DNA of 64,000 bases, taken from positions 52,196-116,195 of IMG/VR virus record IMGVR_UViG_3300028840_002524, one strand, 5' to 3'. The DNA is from a virus. Made by a program: the position numbers and the translations under genes. Under the pieces are notes generated by a model that was given only the letters and a program-made list of their open reading frames with translations, was not told the DNA's origin and searched no databases. Shown here one piece after another: positions 48,848-56,637 of the stretch (positions are counted from its first letter, which is position 1; each line of letters opens with the position of its first letter).

Positions 48848-48887
48848 CCCTCTATCGGGCCCCTCCGATAGGGGGCTCTTTTTTTTT
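48848..48887 (+). terminator. strong terminator of PEP-enzyme unit
   Basis: CCCTCTATCGG (48848-48858) and CCGATAGGGGG (48865-48875) pair (one wobble), followed by CTC and nine T (48879-48887). Confidence 0.9.
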
Positions 48888-48918
48888 CTCGCGTGCGGGA
48901 GTTTTCTTTGAATTTCGC

Positions 48919-48947
48919 TTGAAAAGTGGACCGTGACACCCTATAAT
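48919..48947 (+). promoter_or_regulatory. repeated early promoter 1
   Basis: TTGAAA (48919-48924), 17 bp with CCGTGACACC, TATAAT (48942-48947), then AATAATAGACGGG. AT-rich TTTGAATTTCGC lies just upstream, as in an UP element. First of eight near-identical copies. Confidence 0.9.
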
Positions 48948-49008
48948 AATAATAGACGGGGAACGAAAGGAACGACGGATGAGAAAGCCAAACGAAAGGA
49001 GAAACGGG

Positions 49009-49419
49009 ATGAGCACGGAAGCAACCTTCGAAACGGTCTGCGGGCTGGAACAAAACGAGCGGTACCCCTACGACGTGTTCTCGGTGGGCGACAAGGCCCA
49101 CACCAACGAGTACACGGACTCGGCCCCCGCCACGGTGGTCGAGGTCAAGCGCGGCGGCCGCGAGGTCACGGTGCAGATGGACAACTACCGCCTCGCCGAC
49201 GGCGAGAAGCCCGAGATGGTCCCGGGCGGGTTCGCGGCCCACTGCACCAACCAGGGCGACCTCAAGTACGAGTTCTCCCGGAACGAGGACGGGGCCACCC
49301 GGACCTACACCCTCCGCAAGTGGCGCGGCCGGTACGTCTGGACGCCCAAGGGCGGGACCCCCGACGGCCACCAGAGGCTCGCCAAGGGGTGGTACGCCTA
49401 CTACGACTACAACTTCTAA
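49009..49419 (+). CDS. hypothetical protein of early cassette 1
   Basis: 136 residues. ATG 49009 has AAAGGAGA 7 bases upstream; ATG 48979 (30 bases earlier, SD AAAGGAA) is possible and would add ten residues. Strand-rich core (PATVVEVKRGGREVTVQMDNY) with a Trp/Arg/Tyr-rich end (LRKWRGRYVWTPKGG ... WYAYYDYNF). No family recognised. First gene of a four-gene cassette. Confidence 0.6.
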   Translation: MSTEATFETVCGLEQNERYPYDVFSVGDKAHTNEYTDSAPATVVEVKRGGREVTVQMDNYRLADGEKPEMVPGGFAAHCTNQGDLKYEFSRNEDGATRTYTLRKWRGRYVWTPKGGTPDGHQRLAKGWYAYYDYNF

Positions 49420-49432
49420 CAGCGACGGACGC

Positions 49433-49452
49433 GGGGGTCCTCCGGGACCCCC
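49433..49452 (+). promoter_or_regulatory. junction hairpin in cassette 1
   Basis: GGGGGTCC and GGACCCCC flank a short loop between the first two genes, just before the SD of the second. No T-run follows. Confidence 0.55.
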
Positions 49453-49468
49453 AGAAGGGAGACCAGGG

Positions 49469-49699
49469 ATGGCTGGAAAAGGACTGATCGACCGCTTCAA
49501 GAGGGGGAGCGCCACCTACACCTGCTACGACTGCGGGAAGCGCACCAGGGACACAGGGCGCGGAGAGGGAGCGTACCTCGACGGCTCCGAGGGGCTCTGC
49601 TACGCCTGCTACATGCGGGAGAGCGCGGAGAACGAGCACCACGACAACGACGGCCAGCACAGCAAGGGCATGGAAGAGCACTGCCCCCTGTGCAAGTAG
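49469..49699 (+). CDS. zinc-ribbon protein of early cassette 1
   Basis: 76 residues, GGGAGAC SD. Three Cys pairs: YTCYDCGKRT, LCYACYMRESAENE and HCPLCK. The pattern 'C-x2-C-G-K-x-T-R-x-T' is common in small phage and plasmid zinc proteins of unknown role. Would fold around one or two zinc ions; likely to target a host protein or nucleic acid. Confidence 0.6.
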   Translation: MAGKGLIDRFKRGSATYTCYDCGKRTRDTGRGEGAYLDGSEGLCYACYMRESAENEHHDNDGQHSKGMEEHCPLCK

Positions 49700-49710
49700 G
49701 AGACCCCAGG

Positions 49711-50019
49711 ATGACCTACCCCGAATGCGGAGACTACGGCCCCGACGACCTCGCCTCCGACGCCATGAACGAGGCGACACGCCTGCTCTGGGACAACGAG
49801 CACTACGCGGAACACGCCTGCGGCTCGGGCTCCCCCTCGGACGACATCGAGATCGCCCACCACTGCGGACTGGACACCGCCAAGATCAAGACCGACGCCC
49901 TCGCCTACATCGAGGAGCACACCGAATACGCGGACTGGTTCCGCGAGGACGCCCGAAAAGCCGTGGACGGCTTCTTCGAGGACGCGAACCTGGAAGAGGA
50001 GAAAGGTAGCACAAGATGA
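49711..50019 (+). CDS. hypothetical acidic protein
   Basis: 102 residues, AGGAG upstream of ATG 49711. Very acidic with a His-containing middle (HYAEHACGSGSPSDDIEIAHHCG) and helices at the end (DAARKA-type charge pattern). Not recognised. The next gene overlaps its stop. Confidence 0.55.
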   Translation: MTYPECGDYGPDDLASDAMNEATRLLWDNEHYAEHACGSGSPSDDIEIAHHCGLDTAKIKTDALAYIEEHTEYADWFREDARKAVDGFFEDANLEEEKGSTR

Positions 50020-50327
50020 GGAAGAGCATGAGCCGCTCGCTCTGGGAACTCTTGAAAGACACCATCTGGAGGGACGACCCCCGGGGCTCCGGGTGGGTGT
50101 ACCTGCACGCCGGTGCGATCAATCGGTACCTCGAACGGAACGGGTGCCACCTCCGGATCGACGGGGACACCGGCAACTTCGAGGCGGTCTCGACGTGGGA
50201 CGATGGCACCTACGGCCGTGGGAAAACCGCCCTGGAGGCCCTCACGGAAGCCTGCCAGCTCTTCCCCCTCTTCCGCCACGAGATCATCCCCGCCGAGCTG
50301 TGGCCTGCCCGCAGCGACGCGGCCTGA
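50016..50327 (+). CDS. hypothetical protein, 103 aa
   Basis: ATG 50016 overlaps the upstream stop (ATGA). Mixed helical and strand protein with SLWELLKDTIWRDDPRG and TWDDGTYGRGKTALEALTEA. No family recognised. Last gene of cassette 1, followed by a terminator. Confidence 0.55.
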   Translation: MRKSMSRSLWELLKDTIWRDDPRGSGWVYLHAGAINRYLERNGCHLRIDGDTGNFEAVSTWDDGTYGRGKTALEALTEACQLFPLFRHEIIPAELWPARSDAA

Positions 50328-50365
50328 TCCCGCAGGCCAAAACGACGCACCGGACCTCCCACAAA

Positions 50366-50393
50366 GGCCGCCGACCCTGGCGGCCTAATTTTT
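50366..50393 (+). terminator. terminator of cassette 1
   Basis: GGCCGCC (50366-50372) pairs with GGCGGCC (50379-50385), followed by TAATTTTTC. Confidence 0.8.
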
Positions 50394-50426
50394 CTCTCGC
50401 GCACGCGGATTTTTCTTTAATTTCGC

Positions 50427-50455
50427 TTGAAAAGTGGACCGTGACACGCCATAAT
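50427..50455 (+). promoter_or_regulatory. repeated early promoter 2
   Basis: TTGAAA (50427-50432), 17 bp, CATAAT (50450-50455), then ACTAATAGACGGG and a leader ending AAAGGAGCACGAG before the next ATG. Confidence 0.85.
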
Positions 50456-50499
50456 ACTAATAGACGGGCAACGAAATCAACCGACGAAAGGAGCACGAG

Positions 50500-51996
50500 A
50501 TGGCGAAACGGAAAGTCAAACCGAACTTCGAAAACGGGGCCGAGGGCCTCGTGGCCGAGGTTTCGGTGCACCGGAGCCGCATGGCGGCCTTTAAGGGCGC
50601 GGTCCACGAGCTGCGCCCCCGCTTCCCGGGCCTCAAGGCCGTCCTGACCAACGATCCGATGGAAGGGAAAAGCCCCCTGGACTTCCTCCCCGACCCCCCT
50701 CCCGAGCACGTGACCTACACGGTCTCCTCGCCCTACCCGACCTACCGGGTGGGCCCCTACGAGCTCCGGGCGGTCCTCACGACGGACTCGGTGGGCAAGA
50801 TGAGCCTCTGGACCCCGGAGGACGGGGCCATGGACCGGGAGACGGTCGAAAAGGCCGACTTCCTCCGGTGCGACCACTGCGGCAACCGCAGGAACCGCAA
50901 GAAACTCTTTTTCTTCCGCAAGGACGGCGAAACGGCCCTCACCCAGGTCGGATCGACCTGCTGCAAGGACTTCTTCGGGGTGGACGTGGAAAGGGAACTC
51001 AACAAGTTCTGGATGGACCTGGGCGACGCCCTCGGGGATGAGGACGGGTGGGACAACCCCCAGAGCCTCGGCGGCGGCCGGGTGAACGGCCACCAGTTCG
51101 AGTGGGTGATGCCGGTCGCCACGGTCTACGTCGAACGGCACGGGTACGTCTCGCGCCGCAAGACCGAGGGCCCCGGGTTCGGGATGGCGACGGCCGACCA
51201 ACTCTCCCTGGTGCTCTTCCCGCCCAAGTTCGGGAATGAGCCCAAAGAGGCCCGGGAGTTCCGCGAGGAACTCGTGGGGGAGGCCCGGGAGCGCGAGGAA
51301 GCCCTCATGGAAGAACTCAACGCCTACCGCGAGGAAAAGCGGGCGGCCCACGAGGCCAAGTGGAGCGAGTTCTCCTTTAACCTCGTGCAGAACTTCGAGT
51401 ACACCACCCTCGGCTTCGCGGCTTTCATCGCCTCGGACGTGGTAAAGCGCCGGGCCGAGTCGAACGCCCCAAAGGCCCCCAAGTCCAAGCGCCTGGATAT
51501 GCCCGAGGGCGGGAAGCACGGCCCCCTGGGCACCTTCGAGGTCACCTTCCAAAGGGAGGAAGAAAGCCAGTGGGGAGTCGCCTACTTCCACGTGGCAAAA
51601 GCCGAGGACGGCACCACGGTGATGTTCCGCCGGGGCAAGGGCGACCTCAAGGTGGGCGAAAAGGTCGAGCTGCGCGGGAAGGTGAAAAAGCACCTCAAGG
51701 ACGCCACGGTGGTCTCGAACCCCCGGGTGAAGGTGTTCCGGGCCGACGGCGCCGACACCTGCCCGGCCTGCGGGGCCAAGAGCAAAAAGTACCGGTTCCT
51801 GGAGTTCCGGTGCGGCAAGTGCAAGACCTACCACGACCGGTACACCTTCGAGGACCGCGAGGACGGTACCGAGACCTGCGCCGACTGCGGCCTGAACCTC
51901 CCGGTCCGCGAGACGGTGGAGAACGGCGGCAAGCGCCGGTGCTACCCCTGCAACGACACGATGCTCGCCACGCTGCGCGAGAAAGCAGCCACCTAA
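50500..51996 (+). CDS. large zinc-binding protein of early cassette 2
   Basis: 498 residues, AAAGGAG SD. A Cys pair region at residues 120-160 (RCDHCGNRRNRKKLFFFR ... VGSTCCKDFF), a helical middle (EEALMEELNAYREEKRAAH), an OB-like strand segment (GEKVELRGKVKKHLKDATVV), and two C-terminal zinc ribbons (CPACGAK ... CGKCKTY; CADCG ... CYPCN). Proteins with this Cys arrangement occur in phages and conjugative plasmids; their function is not established. Possible DNA-binding or host-takeover role. Confidence 0.6.
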   Translation: MAKRKVKPNFENGAEGLVAEVSVHRSRMAAFKGAVHELRPRFPGLKAVLTNDPMEGKSPLDFLPDPPPEHVTYTVSSPYPTYRVGPYELRAVLTTDSVGKMSLWTPEDGAMDRETVEKADFLRCDHCGNRRNRKKLFFFRKDGETALTQVGSTCCKDFFGVDVERELNKFWMDLGDALGDEDGWDNPQSLGGGRVNGHQFEWVMPVATVYVERHGYVSRRKTEGPGFGMATADQLSLVLFPPKFGNEPKEAREFREELVGEAREREEALMEELNAYREEKRAAHEAKWSEFSFNLVQNFEYTTLGFAAFIASDVVKRRAESNAPKAPKSKRLDMPEGGKHGPLGTFEVTFQREEESQWGVAYFHVAKAEDGTTVMFRRGKGDLKVGEKVELRGKVKKHLKDATVVSNPRVKVFRADGADTCPACGAKSKKYRFLEFRCGKCKTYHDRYTFEDREDGTETCADCGLNLPVRETVENGGKRRCYPCNDTMLATLREKAAT

Positions 51997-52029
51997 TCCA
52001 GGCACGGGTGCTCTCGGCACCCTTTCGAG

Positions 52030-52054
52030 GGGCCCCTTCGGGGGCCCTTCTTTT
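52030..52054 (+). terminator. terminator of cassette 2
   Basis: GGGCCCC (52030-52036), TTCG loop, GGGGCCC (52041-52047), then TTCTTTT. Confidence 0.85.
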
Positions 52055-52099
52055 GTGGATCCACGCGGCGCTGGCGATGAAATTAAATTTTAATTTCGG

Positions 52100-52128
52100 T
52101 TGAAAAGCGGATCATAACACCCTATAAT
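52100..52128 (+). promoter_or_regulatory. repeated early promoter 3
   Basis: TTGAAA (52100-52105), 17 bp with CATAACACC, TATAAT (52123-52128), then ACTAATAGACGGG. Strong AT-rich block (AATTAAATTTTAATTTCG) upstream. Confidence 0.9.
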
Positions 52129-52166
52129 ACTAATAGACGGGAGATGTGAGACAGACGGGAGACGAA

Positions 52167-53444
52167 ATGAGCCGCCTCGGAAACCTGACCCCCACGGAAC
52201 TCACCAAGAGAGCCAAGGCCGAAGCGAAGCGCACGGGCGAGTCGCTGTCGGCCACGAAAGCGCGGATGGCCCACGAGCTCTGCGCGGCTTCCAAGACCCA
52301 CGCCCATGAGGCCGAGTTTTTCGTCCTCTCCTACGGCATGGGAGTGGACAGCACCGCGATCCTCCTCCGGTACCTGGAGGACGGCTTCGAGGCCCACGGG
52401 ATCGACCCCAAGCGCCTCACGGTGCTCACGGCCATGACCGGCAACGAGTTCCCCGAGCTGAAAGCCCTGGTCGAGGAGCACATCCTCCCTCGGCTCCGCG
52501 AGCACGGGGTCCGCTACGTGCAAGTGGCACGCGAGACCGCGAAGGAGACCTGCGCGGTGCTGAGCGACACCACGACCCCCAACACCCTCCACCTGAGCGG
52601 GGCTTTCACCCTCCGGGACGAATGCACCGCGACGGCCACCATCCCCCAGAGCGGCGGCTGCCGCAAGTGCAGCATCAAGAGCAAGGGCTGGCCCCTGGAC
52701 ATGATGATCGAGCGGCTCACCGGCGGCCGCCCCTACCTCCACGTGATCGGCTTCGAGAGCGAGGAGACGGGCCGGGCGGTGAAGGACGCCTACTGCGGCA
52801 CCGACGCCCGCATACCGGCCTACCCCCTCCTCGACTGGGGATGGAACCGGGCCAAGTGCCTGGAATACATCAAGGAGCGGACCGGGGCCGACTGGACCAA
52901 GAGCGCCTGCTACTTCTGCCCCTTCTTCGGCCAAGGCGCGGAAAAAGCCCTCCTCGAAGAGCGGTGGACGACCCACCCGACCCTGGGCGGCGACGCCCTC
53001 TACCTGGAACACACCACCTTGGCCCTGAACCCCCGGCAAACCCTCTTCGGCAAGAAGTCGGCCCGGGAGTTCGCCGAGAAGCGCGGCCTGGACGCGGCGC
53101 TGGCGGCCTTTGAAGCGCAAAAGAGCAACGCCGAGTGGGTGGTCTACCGCCTGCGGCGCATCTGGAAGAACGGACGGGCAACCAGAGGGGTGGACCCCGA
53201 AAAGCGCGGCCTGAGCGAGGCTGAGGCCCTGGAGACCCTCCGGGAGATGGCGGCGGCCGAGGGCGCCCGGGTCGAGACCGACGCGGCCGGGATAACCAGG
53301 GCGATGCACAGCGGCAAGCCCCTGAGCGGGACCGGCACCGAACACTTCCTCGCCGCGAGCCCGGTGAGCATGACCAAGGCCAAGCACGGCCGCCTGAGCC
53401 CCGAGAAGTTCGAGGCCCGCTGGAAAGAGGCCACGGCCGGGTAA
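52167..53444 (+). CDS. PP-loop (PAPS reductase-like) nucleotide hydrolase
   Basis: 425 residues; ATG 52167 with GGAGA upstream (a GTG at 52146 is inside the leader). Residues about 45-60 have SYGMGVDSTAILL, the PP-loop that binds the ATP pyrophosphate in adenine-nucleotide alpha hydrolases; further pattern FPELKALVEEHI, then Cys pairs GCRKCSIKSKG and ACYFCPFFGQ that may hold Fe-S or zinc. PAPS reductase-like proteins of this type occur in phages and as DndC in DNA sulfur modification. The substrate here is unknown. Confidence 0.7.
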   Translation: MSRLGNLTPTELTKRAKAEAKRTGESLSATKARMAHELCAASKTHAHEAEFFVLSYGMGVDSTAILLRYLEDGFEAHGIDPKRLTVLTAMTGNEFPELKALVEEHILPRLREHGVRYVQVARETAKETCAVLSDTTTPNTLHLSGAFTLRDECTATATIPQSGGCRKCSIKSKGWPLDMMIERLTGGRPYLHVIGFESEETGRAVKDAYCGTDARIPAYPLLDWGWNRAKCLEYIKERTGADWTKSACYFCPFFGQGAEKALLEERWTTHPTLGGDALYLEHTTLALNPRQTLFGKKSAREFAEKRGLDAALAAFEAQKSNAEWVVYRLRRIWKNGRATRGVDPEKRGLSEAEALETLREMAAAEGARVETDAAGITRAMHSGKPLSGTGTEHFLAASPVSMTKAKHGRLSPEKFEARWKEATAG

Positions 53445-53461
53445 AAAACTTTGAATATCGG

Positions 53462-53490
53462 TTGAAAAGCGGATCATAACACCCTATAAT
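53462..53490 (+). promoter_or_regulatory. repeated early promoter 4
   Basis: TTGAAA (53462-53467), 17 bp, TATAAT (53485-53490). Begins 17 bases after the previous stop. Confidence 0.9.
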
Positions 53491-53536
53491 ACTAATAGAC
53501 GGGACACGAAAACCACCGACTGAAAGGAGCAAAACC

Positions 53537-53944
53537 ATGGGTTGGAGCTGCGCGACGGCCGCCGCCAAGACGCTGGACGCCTTTTCCAAGGCGTGCATCG
53601 AGAACAGCGGGAGCCAGAACAACTGGACGGACCCCAACGGGAGCACCTACTTCTTCGAGACCTCCAACAAGGAGCACCACGACGGCGCCATCACCGGCAC
53701 CGTCTGGAAGGTCATGGGCGAGCGTTGCCGCCGGTCCGGGTCCTTCCGGGTCGAGGGCGACGGCACTGTCACCCGGGCCCCCAAGTTCCTCAAGGCCGCT
53801 GCCAAGGCCGCCGAGACCGAGCCCAAGGGCTGCCGGTCCTGCGGCCGCACCGAGCCCGTTCCCACCTTCTCGGTGGTCCCCTCGGGCAAGGAAGAGGTCA
53901 CCTGCCCCACCTGCCTGGGGCCGGTCTACGTGGACGCGACATAG
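53537..53944 (+). CDS. hypothetical protein, 135 aa, of early cassette 4
   Basis: AAAGGAG SD. Begins GWSCATAAAKTLDAFSKACI, strand-rich middle (YFFETSNKEHHDGAITGTVWK), and a C-terminal zinc ribbon (CRSCGRTEP ... TCPTCLGPV). It resembles small phage/plasmid proteins of unknown function. First gene of a four-gene cassette. Confidence 0.6.
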   Translation: MGWSCATAAAKTLDAFSKACIENSGSQNNWTDPNGSTYFFETSNKEHHDGAITGTVWKVMGERCRRSGSFRVEGDGTVTRAPKFLKAAAKAAETEPKGCRSCGRTEPVPTFSVVPSGKEEVTCPTCLGPVYVDAT

Positions 53945-53948
53945 CACC

Positions 53949-53963
53949 GGGGGCCTCGCCCCC
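53949..53963 (+). promoter_or_regulatory. junction hairpin in cassette 4
   Basis: GGGGGC-CTC-GCCCCC between the first two genes, directly before the SD of the second, with no T-run. Confidence 0.55.
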
Positions 53964-53979
53964 GAGATGGGAGACAGAA

Positions 53980-54990
53980 ATGGGATTCGCCAACAGAGCC
54001 AAGGCCCGGACGCGCCAAAGGACGCACCGCTACGACGGCAAGCGGTACACCTTCCTGGCCCGGGTCCTCACCGACCACGCAAACCCCTACGCCGTCCGGG
54101 TCCGGGTCCGGTCCGAGGACCCCGACGCCTACGAGGAGAAGTTCTTCTTCAACCTGGGCTGGATCATCGAGCAGACGCGCTTGGGCGGCGACTGGGATAC
54201 GGACGACCTCGGGGTGGCCCTCAAGGCCGCCAAGGCCAAGTTCGAGGCCCAGATGGAGCAGGCCAAGGAGAAGAAGGAGGGAAGCGACGGCGCCAGCGCC
54301 GAGGAACCCGAAAGGGCCAACGAGTTCACGGACGCCGAGGGCAACCCGACCTGCTGCACCTACTGTAACCGGGTGACCAGGAACGACGCCCTCAAGCCGG
54401 GCGGCCGGGAGGGGAAGCCCATGTGCCCCTCCTGCCGGGAGCGGGAACCCAAGGAAAGGTACTCCGCCGAGGCCGTCGATGCGCTGCGCGAGGACAACCG
54501 CTACTGCGAGTGCATGCACCACAGGTACCACGTGGTCCACGTCTACAAGAACGGCATCCACAGCCATTCTCAGAGCTCCTTCGAGGCCCTGAACCGCTTG
54601 GCGGGAGAGGACACGGCCGGGGTGACCACGGTGCCCTCGGAGCTCTTCGACCACGACGACACGGCCGAGGAGCTCTTGGCCCGGTACAAGGCCGTCCAGG
54701 AGCGCGAGGCCCAGGAGCGCGAGGATGGGGAACTCAGGACCCTCACCAAGATGACCGACCCCGAGACCTTCGACCGCTACTGCACCCTGCGCAAGCAGGC
54801 GCCGTCCGAGTGGGCGGTGAAGGTGGAGCGCAAGAAGGACGATGAGGGCAAGGACAGGTACCAGATCGTCCGGTGCACCGGCCTGGACTCCTTCTCCCAC
54901 CTCTACGCGGGCAAGACCTTCGAGGAGGCTGTCCAGTCCCTCGAAATGCTCGTGACCGGGTGGGCCATAGGGGCCGGGTTCAGGGATTAG
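53980..54990 (+). CDS. hypothetical protein with zinc-type Cys cluster
   Basis: 336 residues, GGGAGA SD before ATG 53980. Basic N-terminus (ANRAKARTRQRTHRYDGKRY), helical middle with an acidic stretch (KAKFEAQMEQAKEKKEG), a Cys cluster (CCTYCNRVTRN ... CPSCRERE ... CECMHHRYH) and a strand-rich end (VRCTGLDSFSHLY). The frame is open upstream to 53542 but that part overlaps the previous gene. Unknown function. Confidence 0.6.
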   Translation: MGFANRAKARTRQRTHRYDGKRYTFLARVLTDHANPYAVRVRVRSEDPDAYEEKFFFNLGWIIEQTRLGGDWDTDDLGVALKAAKAKFEAQMEQAKEKKEGSDGASAEEPERANEFTDAEGNPTCCTYCNRVTRNDALKPGGREGKPMCPSCREREPKERYSAEAVDALREDNRYCECMHHRYHVVHVYKNGIHSHSQSSFEALNRLAGEDTAGVTTVPSELFDHDDTAEELLARYKAVQEREAQEREDGELRTLTKMTDPETFDRYCTLRKQAPSEWAVKVERKKDDEGKDRYQIVRCTGLDSFSHLYAGKTFEEAVQSLEMLVTGWAIGAGFRD

Positions 54991-54999
54991 GAGGAAAGC

Positions 55000-55455
55000 A
55001 TGACAAGGTTGAGCACGGAGATGAAAGAAGCCCTCGGAATCCCGGCCTACAACTACGAGATCACTATCGACACGGACGCCCTCCGGGCCCTCCTTGGGCG
55101 GGCGAGGAGCAACACCACGGGAAAGGCCAAGGGCGGCCCGATCCGTGTGAAGGTCCTCACCGACTCCACGGACTTCGTGGTCTACTACGCCCCCGATGGG
55201 CCGATGCAGGACGAGCACGGCGTCAAGCCGGTGCAGTTCGACGTGCGGGCCCACAGCTTCGAGGCGGCCGACAAGATGGCCTGGAAGGGGCTGTGCCGGT
55301 ACTTCAAGCGGAGCCGAGTCCCGGGATACGACCGCATCCACACCTTCAAGCGCATACCCGGGAACCCCCACCTGCTCCGGAACAAGTACGGGGCGGCACC
55401 CTACGACTTGGAAGCCCTTGAGGGCTTCGACTTCGAGGACATCACGAATGCCTGA
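55000..55455 (+). CDS. hypothetical protein, 151 aa
   Basis: AGGAGG SD. Helical start (STEMKEALGIPAYNYEITID), basic middle (RARSNTTGKAKGG), strand-rich end with PHLLRNKYGAAPYD. No family recognised. Overlaps the next gene by 8 bases. Confidence 0.55.
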   Translation: MTRLSTEMKEALGIPAYNYEITIDTDALRALLGRARSNTTGKAKGGPIRVKVLTDSTDFVVYYAPDGPMQDEHGVKPVQFDVRAHSFEAADKMAWKGLCRYFKRSRVPGYDRIHTFKRIPGNPHLLRNKYGAAPYDLEALEGFDFEDITNA

Positions 55456-55684
55456 GTACGACGCGATCACCGAGTGGCAGGGGCGTATGAAAGCCTGGGG
55501 CGCAGCGGCCCGTCAGGAGTATGAGCGCCGAATGCGTGCCGCAGGCCGCGAGGCCGGGATCCACTATGACGGAACCTGGGAGACGGCCGAGCGGATCGAC
55601 GCTGGCGGTCAAATCGCCCGGGACGTGGCGGCCTTGTTCGCGCCCACCCGGCCGAAGATGCCCCGCCCCAAAAATAATTCTTGA
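55448..55684 (+). CDS. small hypothetical protein, 78 aa
   Basis: ATG 55448 is inside the upstream gene's last codons. Helical, Arg/Glu-rich (QEYERRMRAAGREAGI), ending PKMPRPKNNS. Its stop is 7 bases before the -35 of promoter 5. Confidence 0.5.
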   Translation: MPEYDAITEWQGRMKAWGAAARQEYERRMRAAGREAGIHYDGTWETAERIDAGGQIARDVAALFAPTRPKMPRPKNNS

Positions 55685-55691
55685 ATATCGG

Positions 55692-55720
55692 TTGAAAAGC
55701 GGATCATAACACCCTATAAT
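55692..55720 (+). promoter_or_regulatory. repeated early promoter 5
   Basis: TTGAAA (55692-55697), 17 bp, TATAAT (55715-55720), then the common leader GACGGGAAACG and AAAGGAG. Confidence 0.9.
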
Positions 55721-55766
55721 ACTAATAGACGGGAAACGAAACCAACCGACTGAAAGGAGCACCAGG

Positions 55767-56234
55767 ATGAACGACACCGCCACCATGACCGACCGCGAGG
55801 GAGTCCTCTTCACGAAGTTCGGTGAGGTCCGCTTCAACGCCACCTCCGGGGAGCACGTCGCCCTCAGCACGAGCCCCACCTACGAGAACGGCCCCAAGTA
55901 CATCAAGGTCCACGGGGTCTCCTACTACTTTGTCCTCCACCTCCACAAGAAGGAAGATGGCTCCTGGGACACCGCCGACGGCGACTACATCTATCTGACC
56001 CGGCCCGACTGGAAAGAGCCCTCCTGGGCGGCCAAGAGGAATTCCACGGCGGCCCTCAAGGAGGCGTGGACCGCCTTTACCAAGGAGCACCCCGAGGTCC
56101 TCCACGAGGCCGAGCGCCACTACGCCCGCGAGCGTGTCAGCCGCGCCCGGGAGGAGTTCGCCGAGGTCGAGAGGGAACTCGAAGCGAAACGCGAGGAGCT
56201 GCGGTCGGCCGAGGAGGCCCTCGCAGCCCTGTAA
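55767..56234 (+). CDS. hypothetical protein, 155 aa
   Basis: AAAGGAG SD. Strand-rich N-terminal half (KFGEVRFNATSGEHVAL, YYFVLHLHKKEDG) and a long charged helix at the C-terminus (REEFAEVERELEAKREELRS), probably a coiled coil. No known family. First gene of cassette 5. Confidence 0.6.
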   Translation: MNDTATMTDREGVLFTKFGEVRFNATSGEHVALSTSPTYENGPKYIKVHGVSYYFVLHLHKKEDGSWDTADGDYIYLTRPDWKEPSWAAKRNSTAALKEAWTAFTKEHPEVLHEAERHYARERVSRAREEFAEVERELEAKREELRSAEEALAAL

Positions 56235-56245
56235 ACCACAACCCA

Positions 56246-56265
56246 GGGGGCCCTTCGGGGCCCCC
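56246..56265 (+). promoter_or_regulatory. junction hairpin in cassette 5
   Basis: GGGGGCCC-TTCG-GGGCCCCC between two genes; SD (GGAGGG) follows. No T-run. Confidence 0.55.
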
Positions 56266-56280
56266 GCCCTGGAGGGCACC

Positions 56281-56544
56281 ATGCACACCACCCGCCGCCG
56301 CTCCCGCCGCCCCGCCAACTCCGTTTCCCACCTCCTTCGGGTGGCCCTCCCCGGAGCCCCTCGGCCTACCTTTTGGGACTTCTCCATCGTGCGCCTCCAG
56401 ACGGCCGTGGACCGCCTCCGCATGTACTACCTGAACACCTACGGCCTGGACCCCTCCATCACCTTGGTGCGTAAGGTCGCCGAGGAGACCCGGCAGGGTG
56501 GCCGGTCCGTCCGGATCATGGGAAGCGTGAGCAGGCTTCCCTGA
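56281..56544 (+). CDS. hypothetical basic protein, 87 aa
   Basis: GGAGG before ATG 56281. Very basic start (RRRSRRPANSVSHLLRV) and short helices (LQTAVDRLRMYYLNTYG). Function unknown; it may bind nucleic acid. Confidence 0.55.
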   Translation: MHTTRRRSRRPANSVSHLLRVALPGAPRPTFWDFSIVRLQTAVDRLRMYYLNTYGLDPSITLVRKVAEETRQGGRSVRIMGSVSRLP

Positions 56545-56579
56545 CGGCCCGCTGGCGACAAAAAAACTTTTAATTTCGA

Positions 56580-56608
56580 TTGAAAAGCGGATCGTGACGC
56601 CCTATAAT
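56580..56608 (+). promoter_or_regulatory. repeated early promoter 6
   Basis: TTGAAA (56580-56585), 17 bp with CGTGACGCC, TATAAT (56603-56608). AT-rich CAAAAAAACTTTTAATTTCG upstream. Confidence 0.9.
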
Positions 56609-56637
56609 ACTAATAGACGGGAAACGAAAGGAAACCG

